Shown here: piece by piece, positions 26,151-34,594 of the stretch
Numbering within the stretch: position 1 is the first letter of the stretch
Layout: every line of letters begins with the position of its first letter
Source: Hymenobacter sp. 15J16-1T3B
GTDB taxonomy: Bacteria; Bacteroidota; Bacteroidia; Cytophagales; Hymenobacteraceae
Direction of reading: 5' to 3'
NCBI RefSeq assembly: GCF_020711235.1
Contig: NZ_JAJFAV010000011.1
Coordinates: 1-64,000, forward strand
Length of the DNA stretch: 64,000 nucleotides
Notes under the pieces: model-generated
Databases searched by the model: none
What the model was told of the DNA's origin: nothing
Seen by the model: the letters and a program-made list of their open reading frames with translations, nothing else
Made by a program: the position numbers and the translations under genes

Positions 26151-27368
26151 ATGATTCTGACTACCGGCCAGCCTTTCTGGCTTACCGAACAAGGCCTTGT
26201 CCGTTACCCCGTCTTGGCCGACGACCTGAGCTGCGATGTGGCCATCATCGGCGGCGGCATCACCGGCGCTTTTCTGGGCTACTACCTCACCCGCGCCGGG
26301 CTGCGCGCCGCCGTGCTCGAAGGCCGCTACGTGGGCGGGGGCAGCACCTCGGCCAGCACCGCCATGTGCCAGTACGAGTTGGACGAAGACCTTATCGACC
26401 TGCGCGACAAGCTGGGCGTGCAGCGCGCCAACGATGCCTACCTGGCCAACGTGTACGCCGTGCACGAGCTGGGTCGCCTCTGCCGCGAAGAGCTGCCCGA
26501 CGCCTGCCGCTTCGAGGACTGCCGCAGCTTTTACCTGGCTAGCCGCGAGCGGGACGTGAGCCACCTCGCCGACGAAGGCGAAGCCCGCCGCGGCATCGGC
26601 ATCGACGTGGAATACCTGAACCGTGCCGACCTGTTGCGCCGCTACCGCCTGCAGGCCCCCGCCGCCCTGCTCTCCGGCGACACGGCCCAGGTCGACCCGT
26701 ACCGGCTCACGCACACGCTGCTGGCCGAGGCCCGTCAGCAGGGCCTGCAGGTGTTTGAGCGCACCCCGGTGCAGCAGTGCGCGGCGGAAACTGCCGGCGA
26801 GACGGTGACCGTGTACGCCGGCGCGCACCGCGTGCGGGCCCGGCACGTGGTGGTGTGCACCGGCTACGAAGCCGACAACTTAGTGCCCCGCGACCTGGTC
26901 AACCTGCATTCCACCTACGTGGTTATCAGCCAGCCCGGCGAAATGACCGCGCTGCCCACCGGCACCGCCCAAATCTGGGAAACGGCCCGCCCCTACCTCT
27001 ACACCCGCACCACCGCCGACGGCCGCATCATGGTGGGCGGCCGCGACGAAGTCGTGAAAAGCGCCGCCTTCCAGAACACCGTGCTCGAACACAAAGTCGA
27101 CCGGCTCGAAAAGCAGTTTCAGGACTTGTTCGATCAGCCCACACCCTTTACCCGCGACTTTGTGTGGGCCGGTGTGTACGGCGAAACCAGCGACGGATTG
27201 CCCTACATCGGGGCGCACAAAGATTTCCCGCGCACCTACTTCGCCCTCGGCTACGGCGGCAACGGCACCACGTACAGCCTACTGGCCGCCGAAATCATCC
27301 GCGACGCCCTCACCGGCCGCCGCCACCGCTACCACGATACCTTCGGCTTCGACCGGGTGGGCGGCTAA
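26151..27368 (+). CDS. FAD-dependent oxidoreductase (DAO family)
   Basis: 405 residues. The dinucleotide-binding motif CDVAIIGGGITGAFLGYYLT begins at about residue 28, followed by VLEGRYVGGGSTSASTAM, where FAD contacts and the DAO-type Gly/Ser cluster lie. ARHVVVCTGYEA is the second nucleotide-binding strand and YGETSDGLPYIGAHKDFP with FALGYGGNGTTYSLLAAEII the C-terminal FAD contact. It oxidises an amine or amino acid; substrate unknown. No signal peptide. It is convergent with the desaturase gene across a perfect palindrome. The ATG chosen (MILTTGQPFWLTEQG) fits homologues. Confidence 0.92.
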   Translation: MILTTGQPFWLTEQGLVRYPVLADDLSCDVAIIGGGITGAFLGYYLTRAGLRAAVLEGRYVGGGSTSASTAMCQYELDEDLIDLRDKLGVQRANDAYLANVYAVHELGRLCREELPDACRFEDCRSFYLASRERDVSHLADEGEARRGIGIDVEYLNRADLLRRYRLQAPAALLSGDTAQVDPYRLTHTLLAEARQQGLQVFERTPVQQCAAETAGETVTVYAGAHRVRARHVVVCTGYEADNLVPRDLVNLHSTYVVISQPGEMTALPTGTAQIWETARPYLYTRTTADGRIMVGGRDEVVKSAAFQNTVLEHKVDRLEKQFQDLFDQPTPFTRDFVWAGVYGETSDGLPYIGAHKDFPRTYFALGYGGNGTTYSLLAAEIIRDALTGRRHRYHDTFGFDRVGG

Positions 27369-27373
27369 GCCAG

Positions 27374-27430
27374 CGGCCCGCCACGCAACGCGGCCGCCCT
27401 CCCAGGGCGGCCGCGTTGCGTGGCGGGCCG
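27374..27430. terminator. Perfect 27-bp palindrome between convergent genes
   Basis: CGGCCCGCCACGCAACGCGG starts a 27-base arm that is exactly inverted after a 3-base loop (CCC). It is almost all G/C and lacks a T-tract on either side. Placed six bases after one stop codon and 29 bases from the other, it probably ends or stabilizes both transcripts. Confidence 0.72.
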
Positions 27431-27459
27431 AAGCGCCGGTCAGAGTAGGCTGGATTGGC

Positions 27460-28527
27460 TTAGGCGGCCACCAGTTCCGGCTGCACTTTGGCAATGCGGC
27501 GGGTGCGGCTTTTGAGCAGCTCGATGACCTCGGCCTCGGACTGGTACCGGTCGCCGAGGTTCACGAAATGCTTCGCCATCAGGTCGTAGCGCTTCAGCAT
27601 CAGCCAGGCAAACACGTGCAGGAAGTGGATGCCGTCGAAAACGATGGCGTCGTTCTGGATGTACTTGGGCAGGTCTTTCTGGAACGCCGCTGGGTGCTCG
27701 GTCCAGTGGCGGGCCGGCCGAATGTGGTGGCTGGCGTGGTAGCCGTCGTTCCAGCACTTGTGGTTGTACTTGGTGTTGATGCAGGTGATGCTGTTGGTGT
27801 AGTCGTTGCCCGGGTCGTTGCCGTCGATGAAGGCGTGCTGGGTCCAGTTGCCGAGCATCATGATGACGCGCGAAATCAGGAAGGGCAGCACAAACACCAC
27901 CAGCGTGGCGGGCCAGTTGATGAGCCACAGGCCTACGCACAACAGCGCGTAGAGCACTTCGCCGCGCACCGAGCGCAGCAGCAGCTTCATTTTGCGCTTC
28001 TTGATGAAGTAGTGCGCGAGGTGGAAGATGCCCAGCATCACGAACGTGCCGAGGTAGTGCAAAAACCCGCGCACCGAGTCGCGCTGGTAGTGCATGGTCG
28101 AGCTTTTGTCTTCTTCCAGGTTGTTTTCGGCGTGGTGCATGCCGAGGTGGTGAGCGTAGTAGGTTTCCGGCGTCTGCCCGAAAAACGGGCCGATAACCCA
28201 CGGCAGGTAGTGGTTCAGAAAGCCGTACTCCTTCTTGAATAAGGCGCGGTGACTGGTGCAGTGCAGCATCAGCCCGAACGGTCCTTTGAAGGTGATGTTG
28301 TTCAGAAACTGATAGGCCACGGCGGCCGGCCACCACGCCCAGCTCGGCAGGCCCGGTACAAACAGCAGCACGGCCAGCGGCAGCAGCGTGGCGCTGATTT
28401 GCAGGGTGAGGTGCACGAACGGCAGGTCGCGCTTATCCTGGATAAGGCCCAGCAGCCACTGGTTGACGGCGGAACGCTGGGCCGGCTCCCGGTACGTCGG
28501 GTCCGTGAGGGCAAGGAGTGTTTTCAT
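27460..28527 (-). CDS. Membrane fatty acid desaturase
   Basis: 355 residues with several membrane segments (LQISATLLPLAVLLFVPGLP near 43-62, FLHYLGTFVMLGIFHLAHYF, ALLCVGLWLINWPATLVVFV). Three histidine boxes typical of the di-iron desaturase/hydroxylase superfamily are present: HCTSH near residue 89, HHLGMHH near 126 and HASHH plus a later His near 264. It would introduce a double bond or hydroxyl into membrane lipids in the inner membrane, using oxygen and an electron donor not encoded nearby. Length is usual. Two TACCTTG/TACTTGG-like motifs lie 80-165 bases upstream on the minus strand. Confidence 0.9.
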   Translation of the reverse strand: MKTLLALTDPTYREPAQRSAVNQWLLGLIQDKRDLPFVHLTLQISATLLPLAVLLFVPGLPSWAWWPAAVAYQFLNNITFKGPFGLMLHCTSHRALFKKEYGFLNHYLPWVIGPFFGQTPETYYAHHLGMHHAENNLEEDKSSTMHYQRDSVRGFLHYLGTFVMLGIFHLAHYFIKKRKMKLLLRSVRGEVLYALLCVGLWLINWPATLVVFVLPFLISRVIMMLGNWTQHAFIDGNDPGNDYTNSITCINTKYNHKCWNDGYHASHHIRPARHWTEHPAAFQKDLPKYIQNDAIVFDGIHFLHVFAWLMLKRYDLMAKHFVNLGDRYQSEAEVIELLKSRTRRIAKVQPELVAA

Positions 28528-28889
28528 GGGCAGAATTCGGACGCATCAGCGAGCCGGCATCAGTGAGCAATGAGCTGATGGGGAGGTGCATCGGATTCGT
28601 GCCCAAGTAAACGGACCACGAAGCAAAGGCAGGTGAGGTAAGCCGGCGTCGCCTGAAGCAAAGCAATAGGAGGGGGAACCTACGCCCAAGGTACGCGTTT
28701 TGCAACGGACGGCGGCGCGGCCCTTGCTTGCCGTTGCCAACGCCGGCGGCTCCGCTTTCGTGCAGACCTGCTCCATAATAAAACGCCCGCCCGGGCGCTG
28801 CGGCCTGCCGGGTGGCCCGTGCTGCGCGCGGCCCCGGCGCAGTTGTCGGCTTGTTTGTACTATTTCACCGCTTCTACCTGCCCTCTGCC
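28528..28889. other. Divergent intergenic region
   Basis: About 360 bases between the divergent desaturase and the next small gene. CCAAGGTA (minus-strand TACCTTGG) may be a -7 element for the desaturase. Frames crossing it lack domains. No strong hairpin seen. Confidence 0.45.
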
Positions 28890-29369
28890 ATGACCTACGT
28901 TCCGCTAGTGCTCGGCCTGCTGCTCACGCCTTCCGCAGCGCCGCTGCCGGCCCAAACACCAGCCACCACCCCAGCAGCGGCGTCGTCGGCGGCCGGGCGC
29001 GCTTTTGAGGCTCACCTCGCGCAGTACTACGCCGACCTCAACCAGCGCCTGCGCGACATTTACTTCGCGCCCAGTGACGGCCGCGCCATCACGCTGCTGA
29101 GCACCGCCACCGAAGAATTTGGCGCCCGGCGCCGGGGCCTGCGCCAGGAGCTGCAGCAACTGCGCACCACCCTCAAGCCAGCCGAACGACAAGCCCTGAC
29201 GGCCCGCTTGCAACGCCCCGATTGGACCCAGCCCCAGCAAGCCGTGCTCAACAGCCCGGCCGCCGCCAAGCTGACCGAGCGCATCCGGCGCAACCCGGCC
29301 CTGGAAACGGCCTTTCAGCGCTTCACCGACGCCCAGCTAGCCGTGCTGGAGCCGCCCGCCGCCCGCTAA
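28890..29369 (+). CDS. Small exported protein of unknown function
   Basis: 159 residues with a signal-peptide-like N-terminus (MTYVPLVLGLLLTPSAAPLP, cleavage perhaps after AQ) and a helical mature part (LAQYYADLNQRLRDIYFA, RRRGLRQELQQLRTTLKPAE). No cysteine and no recognised domain. Its stop lies two bases from the stop of the convergent DUF4249 gene. The start is the first ATG before the hydrophobic segment; codon use matches the neighbours, so it is probably real. Confidence 0.65.
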   Translation: MTYVPLVLGLLLTPSAAPLPAQTPATTPAAASSAAGRAFEAHLAQYYADLNQRLRDIYFAPSDGRAITLLSTATEEFGARRRGLRQELQQLRTTLKPAERQALTARLQRPDWTQPQQAVLNSPAAAKLTERIRRNPALETAFQRFTDAQLAVLEPPAAR

Positions 29370-29371
29370 GT

Positions 29372-30511
29372 TTATTGCCAGAAGCTCGGGCGCACGTTGG
29401 TGCCGCGTTTGCGGCAGTCCACGCATTCGGCCGAGGACGAGAGGTAGGAAAAGCCGTTTGACAAGAGCGAGACGGGAATAAATTGCCCCGAACGGAAATG
29501 GTCCAGCGGCCGCGGCAGCCCCGACTTGGGGTCCGGAATGGTGTCCAAAACGGTGCAGTCGTCGTAGGGCGTGACGGCCTGCCAGGCGCTGGGCAGCTGG
29601 CGCCGCTCCACGAAAATGCGTTTCTGCGTTACCGTCTGCGCGCTTACATAGCCGATAACCGTCTCGGCGGCGTTGCTGAGGCAGTGCAGATTGCCGCTCA
29701 ACTCGGACGGTTGGGGGCCGAACACGGTGCCCAGGTTTTCGGAATTCTTGCTGAGCATTTCCCAGTACGCGTTTTCTTCTTCCGTCTGCGCGTACTGCCG
29801 CACCAGAATGCTGTACTTGATGCGCAGCCGCTCCGCCGAGCTGGGAATGAGCAGCAGCGGCGCTTCGGCCAGCACGTCGTGGGCCAAGCCCCGGGTGTTG
29901 CCGGTTCTGACGGTGGTCGAGTTTTCGGTGCGCCAGCAGCGGAAAATGGATTCGGTGCGCGGCAGGATCTGGTTGTTGCGGTACTCAAACAGCGCCCCTT
30001 GGGCCGAGGTGAACTCCCAAGTTTCGTCGTAGTCCCAGCGGTAGTAGCGCGTCTGGTCGGCGTTGTCGTGCGTGTTTACGTACAGCTGCAAGCCGCGCGC
30101 ATCGGTCCGCCACGACACGGAATCGATGGGCGGGGTGAGCTTGACGGGCACAAAATCGGAGGCGTATTCCTTGGGACCCGAGGTTTTGATATACAGCCGC
30201 ACGCGCCTGCCCGCCGCCAGGCGCAGCGCGGCCGAGGTATAAGTGCCGGCCACGCCTTCGCTGAGCGGGTACCGGGCCCCGCCTTCCTCCTCAATGAATA
30301 CGTTGGCGCGGGTTTCGGCCGGCACGGGTTTGTTGCTGTCGAGCGCCGTGGTGCGCGAGAGACGGATGGTCGTCACGCCGTTGGCGTTGATGAAGCCGTC
30401 TACTACCAAATAATTTACGGGCTTGCTGATGGCCTCCGGCTTGTAGGTTTCGACGCAGCCAGCCAGCGGGACAAACCACAGACAAACAATAACTTTTAGC
30501 CAGTTCTTCAT
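29372..30511 (-). CDS. DUF4249 lipoprotein, copy 1 of a tandem array
   Basis: 379 residues. Signal sequence with lipobox LAGC (MKNWLKVIVCLWFVPLAGC), then the DUF4249 N-terminus (NYLVVDGFINANGVTTIRLS, beta-rich) through to a conserved end ECVDCRKRGTNVRPSFWQ. Members are outer-membrane-associated lipoproteins of Bacteroidota, usually encoded beside a CarboxypepD_reg/TonB-type receptor; here none adjoins. It is the fourth in transcription order of four same-strand paralogues and the most different from copies 2 and 3 in its C-terminal third. The upstream TACAACTTTG block (plus-strand 30575-30584) resembles that before copy 2. Confidence 0.9.
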   Translation of the reverse strand: MKNWLKVIVCLWFVPLAGCVETYKPEAISKPVNYLVVDGFINANGVTTIRLSRTTALDSNKPVPAETRANVFIEEEGGARYPLSEGVAGTYTSAALRLAAGRRVRLYIKTSGPKEYASDFVPVKLTPPIDSVSWRTDARGLQLYVNTHDNADQTRYYRWDYDETWEFTSAQGALFEYRNNQILPRTESIFRCWRTENSTTVRTGNTRGLAHDVLAEAPLLLIPSSAERLRIKYSILVRQYAQTEEENAYWEMLSKNSENLGTVFGPQPSELSGNLHCLSNAAETVIGYVSAQTVTQKRIFVERRQLPSAWQAVTPYDDCTVLDTIPDPKSGLPRPLDHFRSGQFIPVSLLSNGFSYLSSSAECVDCRKRGTNVRPSFWQ

Positions 30512-30627
30512 TTTTTTTCGTGCATGGCGCTAGTTCATCAAAGGGCTTTACCAACCAGAGTACATCAGCGCCGCCAAAGTTGTACCCGCGCCCCCAAACA
30601 CCCGGCTGCTGCGGGCCCGCATGTCCT

Positions 30628-31764
30628 CTACTGCCAGAAGCTGGGGCGGATGTTGCTGCCGCGCAGGCGGCAATCCACGCACTCCCGCATGGCCCCAGAA
30701 TACACCCCGGGCGCCACCTCGTCCACCGGCAAGTGCATGCCGGTGCCGAAGTATTCCTCAATCGTGGGCCCCTTGCCTTCCGGGTCCGGCACAATTTGCA
30801 GGAAGACGCATTCGGGGTTGCCGGCCGACGGGTACCAGGTGCGAGGCAGCTGCGGGCGGGCGACGAACAAGCGCTTTTCGGTAACCGACGAGGCGCCGAC
30901 GTAGCCGAGCACGGGTTCGTCGGCGCCGAGCCGGTGCACGTTGCCTTGCTCCTGGCTGGGCAGCGGGCCGAACACGGTGCCGATGTTTTCCGTGTTCTTG
31001 TTGAGCATTTCCCAGTACGCCGACTCTTCCGGGGTAATGGCATACTGCCGCACCAAAATACTGTACTTGATATTCAATTTCTCGGAGGTCGACGGCACCA
31101 TAAACAGCGAAGCTTCGCGCAGCACGTCGTGGCTCAGGCGGGCTGTGTTGCCCAGCTTCACCGTGGTGCCCACCTCGCTCCGCCAGCACCGGTTGATGTT
31201 TTCGCGGCGCGGCAGCATTTGGTGGTTCACGTATTCGTAGCGGGAAACCAAGGCCGAGGTGAACTCCCAGGTCTGGTCGTAGTCCCAGCGGTAGTAGCGG
31301 GCCTGGTCCGTTTCGTCGTGCGTGTTCACGTACAGCTGCACGCCGTCGGGCTTGGCCCGCCAAGTCAGCGAGTCAATGGGCGGGGTGAGCTTGACAGGCA
31401 CAAAATCGGAGGCGTATTCCTGGGGCCCGCTGGTTTTGATGTACAGCCGCACGCGCCGGCCCGGGCTTAGACGCAGGCTGGCCGAGCGGTAAGTGCCCGC
31501 GGTGCTGGCTTCGGCGAGCGGGTACCGGGCCCCGCCTTCCTCCTCAATGAATACGTTGGCGCGGGTTTCAACTGGTATGGGCTTGTTGCTGTCGAGCAGG
31601 CCCGTGCGCGAGAGGCGGATGGTCGTCACACCGTTGGCGTTGATGAAGCCGTCTACCACCAGGTAGTTCACGGGCTTGCTGATGGCCTCCGGCTTGTAGG
31701 TGTCGACGCAGCCGGCCAGCGAGCTAAGCCCGAGCCCAAGCGCAACAATCAACCAGTTCTTCAT
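30628..31764 (-). CDS. DUF4249 lipoprotein, copy 2
   Basis: 378 residues, opening MKNWLIVALGLGLSSLAGC (lipobox LAGC) and carrying VNYLVVDGFINANGVTTIRL, IKTSGPQEYASDFVPVKLT, YYRWDYDQTWEFTSAL and the terminal DCRLRGSNIRPSFWQ. It is very close to copy 3; long stretches of DNA in the middle and 3' parts are nearly identical, while the signal sequence resembles copy 1. That mix suggests recent duplication or gene conversion. The first ATG of the open frame is 12 codons upstream, but the signal sequence sets the start. A TACAACTTTTG element lies 74 bases upstream. Function unknown; outer-membrane lipoprotein by family. Confidence 0.9.
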   Translation of the reverse strand: MKNWLIVALGLGLSSLAGCVDTYKPEAISKPVNYLVVDGFINANGVTTIRLSRTGLLDSNKPIPVETRANVFIEEEGGARYPLAEASTAGTYRSASLRLSPGRRVRLYIKTSGPQEYASDFVPVKLTPPIDSLTWRAKPDGVQLYVNTHDETDQARYYRWDYDQTWEFTSALVSRYEYVNHQMLPRRENINRCWRSEVGTTVKLGNTARLSHDVLREASLFMVPSTSEKLNIKYSILVRQYAITPEESAYWEMLNKNTENIGTVFGPLPSQEQGNVHRLGADEPVLGYVGASSVTEKRLFVARPQLPRTWYPSAGNPECVFLQIVPDPEGKGPTIEEYFGTGMHLPVDEVAPGVYSGAMRECVDCRLRGSNIRPSFWQ

Positions 31765-31837
31765 GGCATAATTCGGTTCCGTACCCGGCGCTACCAGCAT
31801 CCCGAGCTGCTTTGTAGCGCTGAGTACTCATGCACCG

Positions 31838-31848
31838 CAAAAGTTGTA
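31838..31848 (-). promoter_or_regulatory. Upstream element shared by DUF4249 copies 1 and 2
   Basis: On the minus strand TACAACTTTTG, preceding copy 2, matches TACAACTTTG before copy 1 (30575-30584), with further shared flanking bases. It resembles the -7 motif but the spacing inside the motif is longer, so the role is uncertain. Confidence 0.35.
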
Positions 31849-31879
31849 GCCCGCATTAAAAAATTATCCTGCGTGCCGC

Positions 31880-33016
31880 CTACTGCCAGAAGCTGGGGCG
31901 GATGTTGCTGCCGCGCAGGCGGCAATCCACGCACTCCCGCATGGCGCCGGTAAACACGCCTATCGCCGGCTGATCCAGGGCCAAATGCATGCCGGTGCCG
32001 AAGTATTCCTCAATCGTGGGCCCCTTGCCTTCCGGGTCCGGCACCGTTTGAATAAAGACGCATTCGGGGTTGCCGTCCGACGGGTACCAGGTATGGGGCA
32101 GTTGCAAACGCCGCACAAACAAACGTTTTTCGGTAACCGACGAGGCGCCGACGTAGCCGAGCACGGGTTCGTCGGCGCCGAGCCGGTGCACGTTGCCTTG
32201 CTCCTGGCTGGGCAGCGGCCCGAACACGGTGCCGATGCTTTCCGTGTTCTTGTTGAGCATTTCCCAGTACGCCGACTCCTCCGGGGTAATGGCGTATTGC
32301 CGCACCAGCACGCTATACTTGATGAACAGCTTCTCGGAGGTCGGCGGCACTGCCAGCAGCGGGGCTTCGCGCAGCACGTCGTGGCTCAGGCGGGCCGTGT
32401 TGCCCAGCTTCACCGTGACGGCCGGCTCCGTGCGCCAGCACCGGTTGATGTTGTCCCGCCGCGGCAGCATTTGGTGGTTGACGTATTCGTAGTTGGAAAC
32501 CAAGGCCGAGGTGAACTCCCAGGTCTGGTCGTAGTCCCAGCGGTAGTAGCGGGCCTGGTCCGTTTCGTCGTGGGTGCTTACGTACACTTGCAAGCCGTCG
32601 GGCTTGGCCCGCCACGACACGGAATCGATGGGCGGGGTGAGCTTGACGGGCACGAAGTCGGAGGCGTATTCCTGGGGCCCGCTGGTTTTGATGTACAGCC
32701 GCACGCGCCGGCCCGCCGCCAGGCGCAGGTTGGCCGAGCGGTAGGTGCCGGGCGTGCTGGCCTCGGCGAGCGGGTACCGGGCGCCCCCGTCCTCTTCGAT
32801 GTAGAGCGTGGCCCGCCGTTCTACCGGCAACTCCTTGTTGCTGTCGAGCAGGCCCGTGCGCGAGAGGCGGATGGTCGTCACGCCGTCGGCGTTGATGAAG
32901 CCGTCCACCACCAAATAATTTACGGGCTGGGATACCGCTTCCGGGCGGTAAGCGTCGACGCAAGCGGTGGTGCTCAGCAGACCGGCACCGACCAATAGAG
33001 TAGCCCAGAGTTTCAT
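31880..33016 (-). CDS. DUF4249 lipoprotein, copy 3
   Basis: 378 residues. Signal sequence MKLWATLLVGAGLLSTTAC (Cys at 19; TTAC is a weaker lipobox), then NYLVVDGFINADGVTTIRLS and the full DUF4249 domain, ending DCRLRGSNIRPSFWQ. It is the closest paralogue of copy 2 but has a different signal sequence and a different residue set near 350-360 (DQPAIGVFTGAM). Predicted lipoprotein of the outer membrane. About 115 bases separate it from copy 2, enough for a separate promoter. Confidence 0.9.
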   Translation of the reverse strand: MKLWATLLVGAGLLSTTACVDAYRPEAVSQPVNYLVVDGFINADGVTTIRLSRTGLLDSNKELPVERRATLYIEEDGGARYPLAEASTPGTYRSANLRLAAGRRVRLYIKTSGPQEYASDFVPVKLTPPIDSVSWRAKPDGLQVYVSTHDETDQARYYRWDYDQTWEFTSALVSNYEYVNHQMLPRRDNINRCWRTEPAVTVKLGNTARLSHDVLREAPLLAVPPTSEKLFIKYSVLVRQYAITPEESAYWEMLNKNTESIGTVFGPLPSQEQGNVHRLGADEPVLGYVGASSVTEKRLFVRRLQLPHTWYPSDGNPECVFIQTVPDPEGKGPTIEEYFGTGMHLALDQPAIGVFTGAMRECVDCRLRGSNIRPSFWQ

Positions 33017-33104
33017 TAGGTAACGGGGTAATTGGGAATCCTGGTAGATAAAGCGGCGGCCGACCTAATGACCTTGCGGCGCGGCCCGGTGGGATGGTTG
33101 TGCC

Positions 33105-34250
33105 TTATGGCCAAAAACTGGGTTTGACGTTGGTGCCGCGCAGCCGGCAATCTACGCATTCAGCCGTCGCAAAATACAACTGTCCGGTGCCGGGGTCGAA
33201 TTCGAGCGGAATGTTCTTCCCGTCGCGGAACGACTCCACCAGCACGTTGAGCGGTGGCATCAAGTTGCCGCCCTCGGGTATGATTTTGAGGATGCAAGCT
33301 TCGTAGCCGCTGACGAGGGGCCACGCGCTGGGCAGCTGGGTGCGGTCGATAAACAGCCGCTTTTCCGTCACCGACTGCGCCCCGACGTAGCCCAGCACCT
33401 GCTCGGCAGGGTCGGTCAGGCTGTGCACGTTGCCCGTGAGCTGCGAGGGCAACGGATCAAACAAGGTGCCCAGGCTTTCGGTGTTGGTGCGCAGCTTCTC
33501 CCAGTACTCGTATTCGTCTTGGCTGACGGCGTATTGCCGCACCAGCACGCTGTATGTGCGCACCAACTTGGTGGATCCGGGCCGCAGCTTGGTCACGACC
33601 TGCTCGGCCACCACGTTCCGGCTCAGCCGCGTGGTCGTCCCCAGCAGGATGGTGGAGGGAGCCTCGCGGCCCCAGCAGCGGTAAATGTTGTCGGTCCGGG
33701 TCACGAACTGCCCGTTGCGAATGGTCAGCAGCGAGGGGTACCGCGAGGTAAATTCCCACGTTTCGTCGTAGCTCCAGCGGTAGTGGCGGGCCGCGTCGTC
33801 GGTGTTGTGCGTGTTCACGAACACCCGCAGTTCATCGTTGGCTACCCGCCACGACACGGAGTCGATGTCGGGCGTGCGCTGCACCGGCGTAAAATCGGAG
33901 GCGTAGTCGCGGTTGGCGGCCGTGGTCAGGCGCAGGCGCACCCGACGGCCGGCCGGCAGCTGCAAGGCCGCCGAGGCGTACGTACCGGCCGTGGTCGTTT
34001 CCGTGAGCGGGTAGCGCGTGCCCTCTTCTTCCTCAATGAACACACGGGCGCGCTTTTCGGCCGGCAGGGTCGTGCTGCTCAGCGCCGCCGTGCGCGAGAG
34101 GCGGATGCTGGTGACGCCCGTGGGGTTGATGTAGCCGTCGACCACCAGCAGGTTGGTGTCGCTGGCCGCTACTTTGGGCTCGTACGGCTCGACGCAGCCG
34201 GCCAGCAGGACCAGCCCGCCTGCCATCAGCCGTATGGTCACTGATTTCAT
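33105..34250 (-). CDS. DUF4249 lipoprotein, copy 4 (most divergent)
   Basis: 381 residues. Signal sequence MKSVTIRLMAGGLVLLAGC with lipobox LAGC, DUF4249 N-terminus (NLLVVDGYINPTGVTSIRLS), YASDFTPVQRTPDIDSVSWR, YRWSYDETWEFTS, and end ECVDCRLRGTNVKPSFWP. First gene of the array in transcription order and the most divergent, so it may be nearest the ancestral copy. The two C-terminal cysteines are kept in all four. It is divergent from dnaE. An in-frame start 16 codons upstream is less likely than the ATG of the signal sequence. Confidence 0.9.
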   Translation of the reverse strand: MKSVTIRLMAGGLVLLAGCVEPYEPKVAASDTNLLVVDGYINPTGVTSIRLSRTAALSSTTLPAEKRARVFIEEEEGTRYPLTETTTAGTYASAALQLPAGRRVRLRLTTAANRDYASDFTPVQRTPDIDSVSWRVANDELRVFVNTHNTDDAARHYRWSYDETWEFTSRYPSLLTIRNGQFVTRTDNIYRCWGREAPSTILLGTTTRLSRNVVAEQVVTKLRPGSTKLVRTYSVLVRQYAVSQDEYEYWEKLRTNTESLGTLFDPLPSQLTGNVHSLTDPAEQVLGYVGAQSVTEKRLFIDRTQLPSAWPLVSGYEACILKIIPEGGNLMPPLNVLVESFRDGKNIPLEFDPGTGQLYFATAECVDCRLRGTNVKPSFWP

Positions 34251-34504
34251 CAGAACATGAACGAATAAGATGTTACAGCCACGGTTATCGAAGAGCAATA
34301 TAGGCAGCCCTGCCCGAGGCTAGCTGAACTGGCGGGGGCGCGCGGCGCCGGCGGACTCCCGGCACTTGAACGGTTACCCAACCCGGAAGCGTTGCTGCCC
34401 CGCGGAGCACCCTGCCGGCGGGGCCGGGTCGTTGCCGTCGATACGCAAAAACTACCGCGGCCGCAACGTTTCCTTTCCCCTCCCCCGGCGGTAACTTTAC
34501 TCTG

Positions 34505-34590
34505 TTAAATTCTGAATTTTGAATGCGGAACGCGGAAGTCGCCAGCGTCCGCCCATTCATTATTCAGCATTCAGAATTCCTAATTCTCCG
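34505..34590. repeat. A+T-rich imperfect inverted repeat in the dnaE leader
   Basis: AATTCTGAATTTTGAATGCG and its approximate inverse (CATTATTCAGCATTCAGAAT) flank a G+C-rich core of about 30 bases, ending just before the dnaE start. It contrasts with the surrounding composition and belongs to a different sequence type from the GTCAT/ATGAC repeats. It may form a leader hairpin over the dnaE start region. Confidence 0.6.
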
Positions 34591-34594
34591 ACGG

